From Casimicrobiaceae bacterium (GTDB lineage Bacteria > Pseudomonadota > Gammaproteobacteria > Burkholderiales > Casimicrobiaceae), in assembly GCA_955652025.1 (NCBI GenBank), contig CATPAO010000074.1, positions 1 through 15,176 on the forward strand: a DNA stretch of 15,176 nucleotides. Reading direction: 5' to 3'. The notes beneath the pieces were generated by a model, which was not told the DNA's origin, searched no databases, and worked only from the letters and a program-made list of their open reading frames with translations. A program made the position numbers and the translations under genes. Shown here in pieces: positions 14,587 through 15,176 of the stretch. Each line of letters starts with the position of its first letter. Positions within the stretch are counted from its first letter, which is position 1.

Positions 14587-14619
14587 ATTCTAGCCGCGGC
14601 GGCTTAACCGGGACTTAAA
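14587..14619 (-). promoter_or_regulatory. Response-regulator promoter with PmrA/QseB-type box (autoregulation)
   Basis: On the plus strand 14603-14608 reads CTTAAC and 14614-14619 reads CTTAAA, separated by 5 bp. On the minus strand the box is followed by exactly 10 bp and then TAGAAT (14592-14587), a -10 hexamer with one mismatch to TATAAT. Spacing and orientation are identical to the protease promoter at 7150-7182. Transcription would start near 14580, giving a leader of about 28 nt before the ATG at 14552. Confidence 0.75.
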
Positions 14620-14630
14620 GGCGCGCCTCT

Positions 14631-14642
14631 GCATCCGGATGC
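14631..14642. promoter_or_regulatory. Perfect 12-bp palindrome, possible operator
   Basis: GCATCCGGATGC is its own reverse complement. It lies between the response-regulator box and the DUF4331 gene, about 13 bp before a TATATC (14655-14660) that could be a -10 element for the plus-strand gene. A dimeric regulator could bind here. A 12-bp palindrome in GC-rich DNA may also arise by chance, so the functional call is tentative. Confidence 0.3.
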
Positions 14643-14732
14643 GCGGACTGCGCGTATATCGGGGCACGGCCGGCGCTTTCGGCTTTTCGTCGACGCGTCG
14701 CTCCCGTCTTTTCCCCAAGTGGAGGTGCATCC

Positions 14733-15176
14733 ATGTTCGCCCCGATTCCGTACTCCCGCGCGCTCGTCGGCGCGTCGATCGCCGCGGCACTCGCGGCGCC
14801 GTGGTCGATGCCGGTTGAGGCGTCGAGCCACCGCGAAGCGCCGTTCATCGCGACGCAACCGCAAACGGATGGCACCGACTTCTACATGTTCCGAAGCTAC
14901 GAGCCGGGACGCGACGCCTATGTGACGCTCGTCGCGGACTACGTGCCGATCCAGAGCACCTACGGCGGTCCGAACTTCTTCAAGCTCGACCCGAACGCGC
15001 TGTACGAGATTCACATCAGCAACGACGGCGGCGCAGCGGAAAACATCACGTTCTCGTTTCGCTTTCAGAACACGCTCGACGACAACAAGCTGACCGTCGG
15101 CGGCCAGCAGGTCTCGATACCGCTGGTGCAGAACGGCTCGGCCGACGTGAGCCCGCCCAATTCCCCGGCGCTCAAC
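14733..15176 (+). CDS. DUF4331 family exported protein (5' part, runs off window end)
   Basis: The visible 148 codons are open to the window edge. A signal peptide covers about residues 1-30 (hydrophobic ALVGASIAAALAAP, cleavage near VEA-SSH). The mature part starts with the DUF4331 signature SSHREAPFIATQPQTDGTDFYMFRSYEPG and continues with YGGPNFFKLDPNALYEIHISNDGG and ENITFSFRFQNTL. The biochemical role of DUF4331 proteins is not established to my knowledge; export to the periplasm or cell surface is likely from the signal peptide. The ATG at 14733 is preceded by GGAGG (14721-14725) at 7 nt spacing. The gene diverges from the response-regulator gene, and the 180-nt space between the two coding regions holds the regulator box and a 12-bp palindrome, so shared control is possible but not shown. 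Confidence 0.9.
   Translation, partial: MFAPIPYSRALVGASIAAALAAPWSMPVEASSHREAPFIATQPQTDGTDFYMFRSYEPGRDAYVTLVADYVPIQSTYGGPNFFKLDPNALYEIHISNDGGAAENITFSFRFQNTLDDNKLTVGGQQVSIPLVQNGSADVSPPNSPALN

Overview
The window is GC-rich, densely packed bacterial DNA. The gene content (an orphan Bug/TctC-type binding protein, a VWA_CoxE protein beside a fructosamine kinase, a QseB/PmrA-type regulator pair, a DUF4331 protein, and an intergenic C5/G5 hairpin of a kind I recall as common in Burkholderiales) points to a betaproteobacterium, probably Burkholderiales. The genus cannot be read from the sequence. I see no rRNA, tRNA, CRISPR array, insertion sequence or phage gene.

Layout. (1) 1-1456, plus strand: the 3' end of a VWA_CoxE-family gene, translationally coupled (ATTGA overlap) to a fructosamine kinase. 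(2) 1469-5449, minus strand: a Bug-family periplasmic binding protein followed after 18 nt by a 994-residue regulator with a class III cyclase domain, an NB-ARC-like ATPase and TPR-like repeats. (3) 5545-7182, minus strand: a DegP/HtrA/MucD periplasmic protease with a clear intrinsic terminator and a clear promoter. (4) 7302-12345, plus strand: a five-gene operon holding a binding protein, a fused double permease, an ATPase, an unknown exported protein and deoxyribose-phosphate aldolase. Its genes overlap or are 4 nt apart throughout. (5) 12342-14619, minus strand: an OmpR-class response regulator and its histidine kinase, separated by 222 nt rich in hairpins. (6) 14733 to the end, plus strand: the 5' part of a DUF4331 exported protein.

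How the parts connect. The most informative signal is regulatory. The protease gene and the response-regulator gene have the same promoter layout: two CTTAA-type hexamers separated by 5 bp (the PmrA/QseB box pattern), then exactly 10 bp, then a good -10 hexamer. No other such pair was seen in the window. This suggests that the two-component system activates itself and the envelope protease, although a 5-kb transport operon on the opposite strand lies between them.

The transport operon resembles the AfuABC/FbpABC family, but its binding protein lacks an obvious FbpA-type Tyr-Tyr iron site. The operon ends with deoC, so a phosphorylated sugar, perhaps 2-deoxyribose 5-phosphate, is a reasonable substrate to test. 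The unknown exported protein between the ATPase and deoC is the least explained gene. The cyclase domain of the large regulator lacks several canonical substrate-binding residues and may be catalytically dead or atypical.
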